From DASZBX01 sp035943635 (lineage in GTDB: Bacteria; Actinomycetota; Actinomycetes; Streptomycetales; Catenulisporaceae): a stretch of 64,000 bases of DNA. Of this stretch, positions 25,570-33,254 are shown piece by piece (the first letter of the stretch is position 1; each line of letters opens with the position of its first letter). The notes beneath the pieces were generated by a model. That model did no database searches and was not told where the DNA came from. It worked only from the letters and a program-made list of their open reading frames with translations. The stretch spans positions 48,351 through 112,350 of the forward strand of contig DASZBX010000131.1 in assembly GCA_035943635.1 (NCBI GenBank), written 5' to 3'. The translations under genes were made by a program, and so were the position numbers.

Positions 25570-26313
25570 ATGTCCGAATTAGTGTTCTTCTCCGGGACGA
25601 TGGACTGCGGCAAATCCACGCTGGCGCTGCAGATGGACCACAACCGCTCGGCCCGGGGCCGGCGCGGCCTGGTGTTCACCCGCAACGACCGGGCCGGGCG
25701 TGGAGTGCTCTCCAGCCGGCTCGGCCTGGCCACCGCGGCGGTGGAGGCGGACGAGCGGACCGACCTGTTCGAGTACATCGAGCGGGCGCTGGGCAACGAT
25801 CCGCTGATCGACTACGTGATCTGTGACGAGGCCCAGTTCCTGACCGCCGAGCAGGCCGAGCAGCTGGCCGAGGTGGTCGACGAGCTCGGCCTGGACGTGT
25901 TCGCGTTCGGGATCACGACCGACTTCCGGACCAGGCTGTTCCCCGGCTCGCAGCGGCTGATCGAGCTGGCCGACCGGATACAGGTCCTGCAGGTCGAGAC
26001 GCTGTGCTGGTGCGGGGCCAGGGCCACCCACAACGCGCGCACGGTGAACGGCGTGATGGTCCTGGAGGGCGCGCAGGTCGCGGTCGGCGACGTGGGCCCG
26101 TACGACGACGGTTCGGGCGATGAGGACGGCAACGGCGGCGCTGGAGCGGGCACGGGCGGGCGGGCCGGCGGCGAGGATGCCGACGGCGGGCGCGACGGCT
26201 CGCCGGTGGCCGACGTGCTCGGCTACGAGGTGCTGTGCCGCAAGCACCACCGGGCCCGGCTGAGCTCGGCGCAGAGCCGGACCGGCAGCCGGTCAGACCA
26301 CGTCGCCGTCTGA
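25570..26313 (+). CDS. tdk: Thymidine kinase (type II) with a Gly/Asp-rich insert
   Basis: 247 residues. Walker A is in FFSGTMDCGKSTLALQMDHN near residue 8, the Walker B-like DEAQFL near 85, and FGITTDFRTRLFPGSQRL near 115 is the lasso/substrate region. Two zinc-binding cysteines (LCWCGARATHNA) come first and the partner Cys (YEVLCRKHH) near residue 222; between them a 35-residue Gly/Asp/Ala-rich insert lengthens the lid. It phosphorylates thymidine to dTMP in salvage. Its 3' end overlaps the convergent DUF3263 gene by 21 nt. The start has no clear ribosome site. The insert is unlike the compact lids of most type II kinases. Confidence 0.9.
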   Translation: MSELVFFSGTMDCGKSTLALQMDHNRSARGRRGLVFTRNDRAGRGVLSSRLGLATAAVEADERTDLFEYIERALGNDPLIDYVICDEAQFLTAEQAEQLAEVVDELGLDVFAFGITTDFRTRLFPGSQRLIELADRIQVLQVETLCWCGARATHNARTVNGVMVLEGAQVAVGDVGPYDDGSGDEDGNGGAGAGTGGRAGGEDADGGRDGSPVADVLGYEVLCRKHHRARLSSAQSRTGSRSDHVAV

Positions 26314-27684
26314 CGGTGCGCCGGACGGCCCGGCGGGCTTGGCCCAGGCCTGTCGGCGCGCGTCGCGCAGGCGGCGCAGCCGGTTGACCAGGACCGGTTC
26401 GGCCGCGAGCACCTCGGGCCGCTCGAGCAGGGAGTTGAGCAGCTGGTAGTAGCGGTTCGCGGACAGGTCGAAGCGGTCGCGGACCGCCTGCTCCTTCGCG
26501 CCCGGTGAGGGCCAGGGGCGCTTCTCGAAGGCGAGCACCGCGCGTTCGCGGCCGGTGAGGCCGTCGGACGGGGCGGAGGACTGTCTGGGCAGGAAGGCGG
26601 TCGGAGCCGGTTGGTTCGGCTGCTCGGCCGGGTGCGGTGTTTCGTGCGGCGCGACGAGATCGGGTGCCGGTTCCGGAGCAGGAAGCGGCGCAATGGCCTT
26701 TCGCGCAGGCCGCTTTCGCGGCGCGGGCTGCTCGGCCGGAGTGGTTTGCTTGACCGGCTTTGCCTTGACGGCCGGTTCCTCAGTTTTCTTGGCGGCAGGC
26801 CGCTTCCGCGGAGCGGGCTGCTCGGCCGGAGTGGCTTGCTTGACCGGCCTTGCCTTGACGGCCGGTTCCGCGGCCTTCTTGGCAGCAGCCCGCTTCCGCG
26901 GCGCGGGCTTCTCCGTCGGAGTGTCCGGGCCGGTCGGATCCGGCTTGGCGACAGCTCGCTTACGGGGCGCAGGCTTTGCGTCCGGAATCTCTCGGCCGGC
27001 TGGCTTTGCCTGGGCGGTAGCCCGCTTTCGCGGCATGGGCTTCCCGGCCGGAATGTCCCGGTCTGCCGAATAAGCCTTGGCGGCGGCCCGCTTTCGCGCT
27101 GCGGGCTTTTCGGCCGAAGCATCCTGAACAGTCTTGTCCGCCGCGACGGTTGATTGCGCGGATTTGCGCGCGACACGCTTGCCCGGCGCCGGTTTCTCGG
27201 CCGTGCTGTTTCCAGCCTCTGCACTCTTTCGGGTGGTCGCACGCTTTCGCGGCACTGCCTTTTCCGGCGGGCTGCCTTGGATCTCGCTCTCTGTACCAGC
27301 CGCGGCGGCCGCGGTTTTGCGGGCGGTTCGCTGGCGCGGAGCCGGTTTTCCGGCTGCGCTTTCCCCAGCCGGAAGCACTGCGTCATTCCCCGACTCCGCG
27401 GTCTTCCGCGCAGCCGCCCGCTTTCGAGGCATCGCCTTCTTGGGCGGAACATCCTGAGCAGCATCGTCCGCAGCAGCAACCGGATCCGCAGTTTTGCGGG
27501 CGGCCCGTTTGCGCGGCGCTGCCTTCTTCGCCGGCTCCCCCGCGCTCGCGCGCGCAGTTTCGGCCGGCTCCGGTTCAACCCCGTGTTTCGGGGGGATCAC
27601 CTGAGCGGCGGGACGAGCTACGGGCGGTCCGGCGCGGCGCCCGGATCCGGTCTGGTCGGTCGAGCGCACGGCTTCCGGCTCCAT
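26293..27684 (-). CDS. DUF3263 protein with histone-H1-like basic tail
   Basis: 463 residues in two parts. The C-terminal 85 residues are a DUF3263 domain: LTGRERAVLAFEKRPWPSPG, AVRDRFDLSANRYYQLLNSL and VLVNRLRRLRDARRQAW, a small helical (helix-turn-helix-like) actinobacterial family usually found alone in about 90 residues. The N-terminal 370 residues are Lys/Arg/Ala/Pro-rich and contain eleven basic units of the type P-x-[KRQ]-[KR]-R-x-x-x-[KR] (for example PAPRKRAAAKK), spaced 25-30 residues, like histone H1 or the tails of actinobacterial HupS. An AT-hook-like or DNA-compacting role is inferred. A TATCCT hexamer 7 nt before the ATG suggests a leaderless start. It is divergent from nagA and convergent with tdk. 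I know of no described protein with this combination. Confidence 0.8.
   Translation of the reverse strand: MEPEAVRSTDQTGSGRRAGPPVARPAAQVIPPKHGVEPEPAETARASAGEPAKKAAPRKRAARKTADPVAAADDAAQDVPPKKAMPRKRAAARKTAESGNDAVLPAGESAAGKPAPRQRTARKTAAAAAGTESEIQGSPPEKAVPRKRATTRKSAEAGNSTAEKPAPGKRVARKSAQSTVAADKTVQDASAEKPAARKRAAAKAYSADRDIPAGKPMPRKRATAQAKPAGREIPDAKPAPRKRAVAKPDPTGPDTPTEKPAPRKRAAAKKAAEPAVKARPVKQATPAEQPAPRKRPAAKKTEEPAVKAKPVKQTTPAEQPAPRKRPARKAIAPLPAPEPAPDLVAPHETPHPAEQPNQPAPTAFLPRQSSAPSDGLTGRERAVLAFEKRPWPSPGAKEQAVRDRFDLSANRYYQLLNSLLERPEVLAAEPVLVNRLRRLRDARRQAWAKPAGPSGAPSDGDVV
26711..26890 (-). repeat. Two 90-bp tandem repeats inside the DUF3263 gene
   Basis: 26711-26800 and 26801-26890 align at a constant 90-bp offset with few differences; each encodes a 30-residue unit with EPAVKA[KR]PVKQ[AT]TPAEQP followed by APRKRP. 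The two copies represent a recent in-frame duplication that lengthens the basic tail. Confidence 0.85.
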
Positions 27685-27871
27685 GCCGATCAGGATAGCG
27701 CCGGGTCCGACGGTCCGGGCCGTTGACCGGCGCACGGTCGCCGGGTCGGCTCGTCTCCGGCCGGCGCGGCCGGGCGCGGTAAGGCCCGGCGACGGACCGG
27801 GAAACCCGAGTACACACCCGATCGTGATCCGCCGTGCCCGCGCCGCCGGCGGTGGCGTAAGGTAACCTACA

Positions 27872-27887
27872 TAAGGTCTATACCAAT
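27872..27887 (+). promoter_or_regulatory. dre-like operator upstream of nagA
   Basis: TAAGGTCTATACCAAT keeps the GGTCTANACC core of the DasR-responsive element (11 of 16 bases of the consensus). It lies 58 bp before the nagA start, inside the divergent region with the DUF3263 gene. Repression by the DasR-like protein at 14813 is expected. Confidence 0.62.
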
Positions 27888-27945
27888 CCGGCCGCCGGGC
27901 CGTGGCGCAGACCCGGTCCGAATCGTCGAAGCAAGGTGCCCGCAC

Positions 27946-29136
27946 ATGCCGCTGCTGCATAACGCCCGTCTCGTCCTGCCCAGCGGAGTGGTCGACGGCG
28001 GCTGGCTGGCGACCTCGGGCGCCGGCATCTCCGGCATCGGCGGCCCGGACGCCGCGCAGCCCGGCCCGGGCGCCGACCCGGCCGAGCGGATCGACCTGGG
28101 CGGCCAGTACGTCGTCCCCGGCTTCGTCGACCTGCACGTGCACGGCGGCGGGGGCGGCGCCTTCTCCTCCGGGCAGGCCGGGCAGGCCCGGACCGCGGCC
28201 GCCTTCCACCTGAGCCACGGCACCACCACGATCATGGCCTCCACGGTGACCGGCGAGCTGGCCGACCTGGAGCGCTACGTGGCCGAGCTGGCCGAGCTGG
28301 TCCAGGACGGCGAGCTGGCCGGGGTGCACCTGGAGGGTCCGTTCATCTCCAAGGCCCGCTGCGGCGCGCACAACCCCGAGCTGCTGCGCGCGCCCGAGCC
28401 GGCCGCGATCAAACGGCTGCTCAAGGCGGGCAAGGGCACCGTCCGGATGATCACCCTCGCGCCGGAGCTGGAGCACGGGATCACCGCCACCGGCCTGCTC
28501 GCCGACGCCGGGGTGATCGCCGCGATCGGGCACACCGACGCCACGTACGCCCAGGCCAACCTGGCCATCGCCCGCGGCGCCCGGGTGGCCACGCACATCT
28601 TCAACGCGATGCGCCCGGTGCACCACCGCGAGCCCGGTCCGGTGACCGCGGCGCTGGAGCAGGAGGACGTGATCGTCGAACTGGTCAACGACGGGCTGCA
28701 CGTGCACCCGGCCGTGGCCGGGCTGGTCTTCGCCACCGCGGGCGCGCACCGGACCGCGCTGATCACCGACGCCATGTCGGCGGCCGGGTCGGCGGACGGG
28801 ATCTACACCCTCGGCACGCTCGCGGTCGAGGTCAGCGGCGGGGTGGCCCGGGTGGCCAACACCGAGACGATCGCCGGCTCGACCCTGACCATGGACGACG
28901 CGCTGCGCAACGCGGTGCACAGCGTGGGCATCCCGATCGAGGACGCGGTGGTCTCCGCCTCGCTCACTCCGGCCCGGGCCCTGGGCCTGGCCGACCGGAT
29001 CGGCTCGCTGGAGACCGGCAAGCAGGCGGACCTGTGCGTGCTGAACGAGGACCTGCGGGTGACCGCGGTGATGCGCCGCGGCCGGTGGGTGCACGGCATG
29101 GGTGCTACGGCATTCAGCCCACTGCTCGCCCACTGA
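27946..29136 (+). CDS. nagA: N-acetylglucosamine-6-phosphate deacetylase
   Basis: 396 residues of the amidohydrolase superfamily. PGFVDLHVHGGGGGAF near residue 60 holds the first metal-binding histidines, GVHLEGPFIS near 125 the catalytic-metal Glu, AAIGHTDATYAQ near 190 and THIFNAM near 215 further His ligands, and LITDAMSAAGSADG near 270 the catalytic Asp. It removes acetate from GlcNAc-6-phosphate, giving glucosamine-6-phosphate, the signal that releases DasR. AAGG lies 10 nt before ATG 27946. A dre-like site is 58 bp upstream. The PTS genes that make its substrate are 10-15 kb away; nagB is not in the window. Confidence 0.95.
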   Translation: MPLLHNARLVLPSGVVDGGWLATSGAGISGIGGPDAAQPGPGADPAERIDLGGQYVVPGFVDLHVHGGGGGAFSSGQAGQARTAAAFHLSHGTTTIMASTVTGELADLERYVAELAELVQDGELAGVHLEGPFISKARCGAHNPELLRAPEPAAIKRLLKAGKGTVRMITLAPELEHGITATGLLADAGVIAAIGHTDATYAQANLAIARGARVATHIFNAMRPVHHREPGPVTAALEQEDVIVELVNDGLHVHPAVAGLVFATAGAHRTALITDAMSAAGSADGIYTLGTLAVEVSGGVARVANTETIAGSTLTMDDALRNAVHSVGIPIEDAVVSASLTPARALGLADRIGSLETGKQADLCVLNEDLRVTAVMRRGRWVHGMGATAFSPLLAH

Positions 29137-29207
29137 TTGCGGACGGACTTTCGGGAAATCCCTCGCCAAGGGCGGTAATTCACTCTAATTCTCGCCCGAA
29201 TGGATGA

Positions 29208-29222
29208 TAAAAACCGTTTTTA
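29208..29222. promoter_or_regulatory. AT-rich 15-bp palindrome downstream of nagA
   Basis: TAAAAAC-C-GTTTTTA is a perfect 7-1-7 inverted repeat, with AATGG and CCATT flanks also roughly paired. It is 72 bp after nagA and 198 bp before the small membrane protein gene, in an AT-rich 280-bp gap. It may be an operator or a weak terminator; neither is shown. Confidence 0.4.
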
Positions 29223-29419
29223 CACCCATTTGGCAGGCTTAGGGCTGCTCTGTTCGCGAGAGAATTCCCAGTGAACGTGCCGCACACTTCCTCAAATGCC
29301 GTAGCCGTATGACCGGTCTTGCCGAAGGGCACGTTCCCGCCCGGCAGCCCCACGTTGCCGAGCGGGTCCAGTGTTGCCGCGCCTGCATGGCGTACGGCGA
29401 ACCCAATCAGGGAGCGATC

Positions 29420-29614
29420 ATGGTTCTCTCGGTCTCCGGTGTGCTGCTGCTCGGGGTCATCGTCTTCATCCTCTTCCGCAAGGACGGGCTGAAAGTCTCG
29501 CACATGATCGTGTGCGCGCTCTTCGGCTTCTACCTGGCCTCTACCTCCATCGCGTCGTCGATCCGGAACAGTACCGGCGCCGTGACGGGCTTCATCAGCG
29601 GGCTGCATTTCTAG
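29420..29614 (+). CDS. Small two-helix membrane protein
   Basis: 64 residues. A strongly hydrophobic helix (VLLLGVIVFILF, residues 8-20) is followed by RKDGLKVSHMIVCALFGFYL, giving a second helix (about residues 28-43), and a polar tail. GGGAG is 6 nt before the ATG. The coding frame has normal codon bias. It lies 253 bp upstream of the FtsK-like ATPase on the same strand. In actinobacterial conjugation and FtsK/TraB-type loci, small membrane proteins often precede the ATPase, so the two may work together; that is inference. I do not recognise a named family. Confidence 0.7.
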   Translation: MVLSVSGVLLLGVIVFILFRKDGLKVSHMIVCALFGFYLASTSIASSIRNSTGAVTGFISGLHF

Positions 29615-29867
29615 TGCCGCCCTGACGGCCGGTTGCCAGGCGGACACCGGGCCTGAAAGACGTCGACTGCGAACCGCCCCGGACTGACGGGACCCCCAGC
29701 GGACGATCATCGCCCGACGCCGGTCCCGTCCGCTCTGGCACCGCCCCGGCCCGAGGCCGGGAACCGCTGAGACTTCGCCTCATCATCATCGCAACCTCAC
29801 TCTTCCGGGCCGCCGCACCGCGTCCGCGGCCGGGCCCCGAGACCACGTCAGACAGGGAAGACCGCAG

Positions 29868-31439
29868 ATGGCGCCAGCCACCAGGACCGCCGACTCGATG
29901 TGGACCCAGCTGGGCAACGCCGTGGCCAGGTCCGGCCCGGCCGCCTGGCTGGACCAGAACGTGCGCCGCCACCCGGCCCTGACCAGGACCCGCTCGGCCA
30001 CCGGGGGCGCCTGGAGCCGGCTGCTGGACCTGTGCTACCCGCTGATCATGATCGGCCGGGGCACCAGGATCGGCTGCGGCCGCGCCTTCGCCTGGTGGAA
30101 GGCCACGCCCAAGGAGAAGCGCACGCTCGAAGCGGTGGTCGCGCTCGCGTGCCTGATCGGCGTCGGCATGCTCGCGCTCGGGCCGGTCCTGCTGCTGGCC
30201 GGCTACGGCGCCGGCGCGGCCTGGCTGGGCCGGGACACCGCGCGCAGGCGGGCCGACCCCGAGGGCCCGGCCCGGGTGGCCAGGCTGCAGGCGGTCTACA
30301 ACGGCCTGGTCCCCTACCTGCACTGCGCCGACGACCCGGACCAGCACTTCAAGCCGGCCGGCGGCTACCGGGACGCGTTCACCGAGTGGGAGTTCGACCA
30401 GTCCGGCGCGCTGGTCCGGCTGAAACTGGACTACTCGGAGTACTTCCGGGACGGCGAGGCGGACAGCCGGGCCAAGGTCGAGCGCGCCCTGGAGGGCAAG
30501 ATCGGGCAGGCCAACGAGTACCTGTACGCCTGGGACGAGCAGGCCAACCGGCTGGAGGTGCGGATCCTGCCGCCGCTGCCGGCCGGGATCGGCAGCCAGC
30601 CCTGGCCGGTGGCCGAGATCGAGTTCGTGCTCGGCTTCACCGACCCGAGCCCGGCCACCCGGCTGATCCCGGTACTGGTCCCGGACCCCTCCGCGAGCGA
30701 GGACACGCTGACCCCGCTGAGCCAGGCCGCGGCCGTGCCGCCCGGGTTCGCCCTGGCCCAGCTGTCCCCGGCGATCTGGCGGGTGACCTGCCCGAGCGCC
30801 ACCCCGCACCTGCTGGTGGTCGGCGGCCCGAACAGCGGCCGGTCCACGGCCGTGCGCTCGCTGCTGGTGCAGGCCCTGGCCCGGGGGCACCAGGTCGCGG
30901 TGGCCGACTCGGACGCGACCGCCGACTACACCGAGCTGGCCGGACGGCCCGGGGTGCTGCGGGTGACCGAGGCGCCGGCCGACTCGCTGGAGCTGCTGGA
31001 CTGGTTCGGCCTGGAGCTGGAACGGCGGGCCGAGCGGTTCACCGGCTCGGCCGACGAACCGGCCGACCCCCCGCTGTGGCTGTTCGTCGACGGCCTGCCC
31101 GAGCTGCTCGACGCCGCGGCGGCCCTGGGCCGGGCCGACGCCCAGGAGCAGATGGCCGCGCTGGCCCGCAAGGCCCGGTTCGCGAACACGACCGTGGTGG
31201 CCACCGCCCGGACCGAGCACCTCGGCCGGCTCCGCCCGGCCCTGCGCGGACAGCTGGTCAACCGGGTCGCGCTGGGCAAGGTGGACCCGGCCACCTCGAC
31301 CGCCCTGTTCGGCGGGACCCTGGAGCTCGGCGGCGGGCAGGCCATGCCGGCCGGCCGCGGCTACGCGCGGATCGGCGGCGGCCCGGTCATCCGCCTACAG
31401 ACTCCCTTTGCGCCCACGCCTTCTCCGACATCCGGCTGA
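29868..31439 (+). CDS. FtsK/SpoIIIE/TraB-like membrane ATPase
   Basis: 523 residues. One or two membrane helices at about residues 90-115 follow a basic N-terminus. The middle (130-300) is a soluble region with VYNGLVPYLHCADDPDQHF. The C-terminal ATPase has VVGGPNSGRSTAVRSLLV near residue 320 as Walker A, LWLFVDGLPELLDA near 405 as Walker B, VVATARTEHLGRLRPALRGQ near 445, and a terminal PAGRGYARIGGGPVIRLQ as in FtsK/TraB proteins. The usual GKS/T lysine is Arg (GRST), so ATP hydrolysis may be altered. No FtsK gamma domain is present. A DNA-translocase relation to Streptomyces TraB-type proteins is likely by fold; the role is unknown. AGGGA precedes the ATG. The 3' end overlaps the convergent GGDEF gene by 53 nt. 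Confidence 0.75.
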   Translation: MAPATRTADSMWTQLGNAVARSGPAAWLDQNVRRHPALTRTRSATGGAWSRLLDLCYPLIMIGRGTRIGCGRAFAWWKATPKEKRTLEAVVALACLIGVGMLALGPVLLLAGYGAGAAWLGRDTARRRADPEGPARVARLQAVYNGLVPYLHCADDPDQHFKPAGGYRDAFTEWEFDQSGALVRLKLDYSEYFRDGEADSRAKVERALEGKIGQANEYLYAWDEQANRLEVRILPPLPAGIGSQPWPVAEIEFVLGFTDPSPATRLIPVLVPDPSASEDTLTPLSQAAAVPPGFALAQLSPAIWRVTCPSATPHLLVVGGPNSGRSTAVRSLLVQALARGHQVAVADSDATADYTELAGRPGVLRVTEAPADSLELLDWFGLELERRAERFTGSADEPADPPLWLFVDGLPELLDAAAALGRADAQEQMAALARKARFANTTVVATARTEHLGRLRPALRGQLVNRVALGKVDPATSTALFGGTLELGGGQAMPAGRGYARIGGGPVIRLQTPFAPTPSPTSG

Positions 31440-32583
31440 ACGCCGCGCGGGAGCGCTTGCGCGCGTACATCGCCTGGTCCGCGGTGCTCAGCAGCTCCCG
31501 GGCGCGCTCCTGCGGCAGCAGGCCGTTCTCCACCCGGGACGGCTCGTAGGCCAGGCCGAGGGACAGCCGGACCAGCAGCCGCTCGCCCTCCACGGTCATC
31601 GGGTGGGCGAAGGCCTGGTCTATCCGGTCCACCAGCGCCAGCGCCTCCGGTGAGCCCACGCCGGTGCTCACCACCACGAACTCGTCGCCGCCGACCCGGG
31701 CCACCACGTCCTCGCCCCGGACCACCTGGCGCAGCCGCTGGGCGACCAGCCGCAGCACCTCGTCGCCGGGGCCGTGCCCGCGCGAGTCGTTGATCTCCTT
31801 GAACCGGTCCAGGTCGCAGAACACCACCGCGATCGGGATCTGGTCGGCCAGGAAGCCGGTCAGCCGCTCGTGCAGCTCGACCGGGTTGGCCAGGCCGGTC
31901 AGCGCGTCGTGCCGGGCCAGGTGGCGCAGCTGCTGGGCGTGCACCTCGCGGTCGGCCAGGTCGGCCCGCAGGGCGGCCCGCTCCTGCTCCAGCCGGGCCA
32001 TCCGGCGCTGCGCGGCCTCGTGCCGGCGGGCGTTGATGATCGCGATCGAGGCCTGTTCGGTGAACATCTCCAGCACGTCGAAGACCCAGCGCGGCGGGAT
32101 CCGGCCGGTGCCGGGGGTGTCGATGGACAGCACGCCGACCAGGTCGCCGGTGCCGTCGTACATCGGGGCCAGCAGGTTGTACTCCGGCAGCCAGGCGTCC
32201 GGCTCGCCGAGCGGGACGGTGGACTCGGAGATGTAGGCGTGCACCTCGCCGGCCACGTCCTCGGGCAGGTGGCGCAGGAACCGCAGCTGGCCCCAGGACT
32301 CGCCGTACTCGAGCAGCTGCTCGATGCTCTTGCGCGGGCAGGTGTTGTGCAGCAGGGCGGCCTTCATCTCGTCCGGGCCGGCCACCACGACGCACGTCAG
32401 TTCGCCGTCCTCGCGGACTACGTTCACTGCGACGCATTCGAAGGGCGTGCAGTGGGTGACCCCGTCCGCGACCGCCTGCAGGGTCTGGGCCAGATCCGTC
32501 GCGGAGTTGACTCTGGTGATGGCCCGGTGCACAGGGCGCAGAGCAGACAACGGTATTTGATCTTCCGCGTCCCATTTCTCCAC
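31387..32583 (-). CDS. GAF-GGDEF diguanylate cyclase
   Basis: 398 residues. A GAF-type sensor domain covers about residues 25-190 (PFECVAVNVVREDGELTCVV and NLLAPMYDGTGDLVGVLSID). A coiled coil follows (EAAQRRMARLEQERAALRAD). The GGDEF domain spans about 225-385: HDALTGLANPVELHERL, FCDLDRFKEINDSRGHGPGD, and the intact active-site GGDEF. An inhibitory I-site, RGED, stands exactly five residues before GGDEF, so product inhibition by c-di-GMP is expected. No EAL or HD domain is present. The GTG start has GGAG 9 nt upstream. c-di-GMP controls development in streptomycetes through BldD. The 3' end overlaps the FtsK-like gene by 53 nt, convergent. Confidence 0.9.
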   Translation of the reverse strand: MEKWDAEDQIPLSALRPVHRAITRVNSATDLAQTLQAVADGVTHCTPFECVAVNVVREDGELTCVVVAGPDEMKAALLHNTCPRKSIEQLLEYGESWGQLRFLRHLPEDVAGEVHAYISESTVPLGEPDAWLPEYNLLAPMYDGTGDLVGVLSIDTPGTGRIPPRWVFDVLEMFTEQASIAIINARRHEAAQRRMARLEQERAALRADLADREVHAQQLRHLARHDALTGLANPVELHERLTGFLADQIPIAVVFCDLDRFKEINDSRGHGPGDEVLRLVAQRLRQVVRGEDVVARVGGDEFVVVSTGVGSPEALALVDRIDQAFAHPMTVEGERLLVRLSLGLAYEPSRVENGLLPQERARELLSTADQAMYARKRSRAAFSRMSEKAWAQRESVGG

Positions 32584-32824
32584 GTTGCTCGCTCCAACCG
32601 AAAGCAGCTGTCCAGATACGGAATGTACAGCAAGGATATCTGTTCGGACTAGGAGAACCGTGAGATGCCCGGCCGTGCCCGGGGCCGCGGCGGACCCCGG
32701 GGCGGGGATTTTCGCTGCGGTTGTAAAGATTCGGCATGGATCATGCCGATTCTGCAACTGGCCCGTCTGGGCCATACCGCTCCCCCCGATGGTGCGGTAC
32801 CGTAGCAGCGTGGGTGTATCAGGC

Positions 32825-33112
32825 ATGGACCATTCGATGAGCGCGCAGCGGTTTGAAGCCAACCGCCGCGCCGCCTGCGTGCCGCCGATCGCGGTGGGCG
32901 GGCGGGTCGTCGCCGACCGCCTGGACCGCCATCTCGCGCTGATCGCCCCGCTTCCGGGGTCGGTCGTGCCGACGATCGCCGAGGCTTCGCAGGCCGCCCA
33001 GCTGATCCTGGAGATCACACCGCGACCGGCCGCCCTCTCGGCGCCGCCGCGCCGCCGGCTGTCCCTGCGAGCCCCGCTGCGTTCGTTCAAGCGGTGGATA
33101 GGGTTCCAGTAG
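32825..33112 (+). CDS. Small hypothetical protein
   Basis: 95 residues from ATG 32825; an in-frame GTG 32810 and ATG 32837 are alternatives. Third codon positions are strongly G/C and no frame break occurs, which supports coding. Features are an ACVPPIAVGGRVVADRLDRH segment, a short hydrophobic stretch, and a basic C-terminus (RRRLSLRAPLRSFKRWIGFQ) that could associate with membrane or nucleic acid. I do not recognise the family. It lies between the divergent GGDEF gene and the minus-strand pseudogene; its promoter would overlap that of the GGDEF gene. Confidence 0.5.
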   Translation: MDHSMSAQRFEANRRAACVPPIAVGGRVVADRLDRHLALIAPLPGSVVPTIAEASQAAQLILEITPRPAALSAPPRRRLSLRAPLRSFKRWIGFQ

Positions 33113-33254
33113 TCCGGCGACTGTCGCGGGCGGCCTGAGCCGCTCCCAGGCCCGGTACGGGCCGTGTTTCCCCTGTGCCCGAACGCTTTTTCGCGTGCCG
33201 CGGCCCGGCCCCGGCCGAGCATCCGTCGGCCGGCGTCGATTCTCGTAGATGGCA

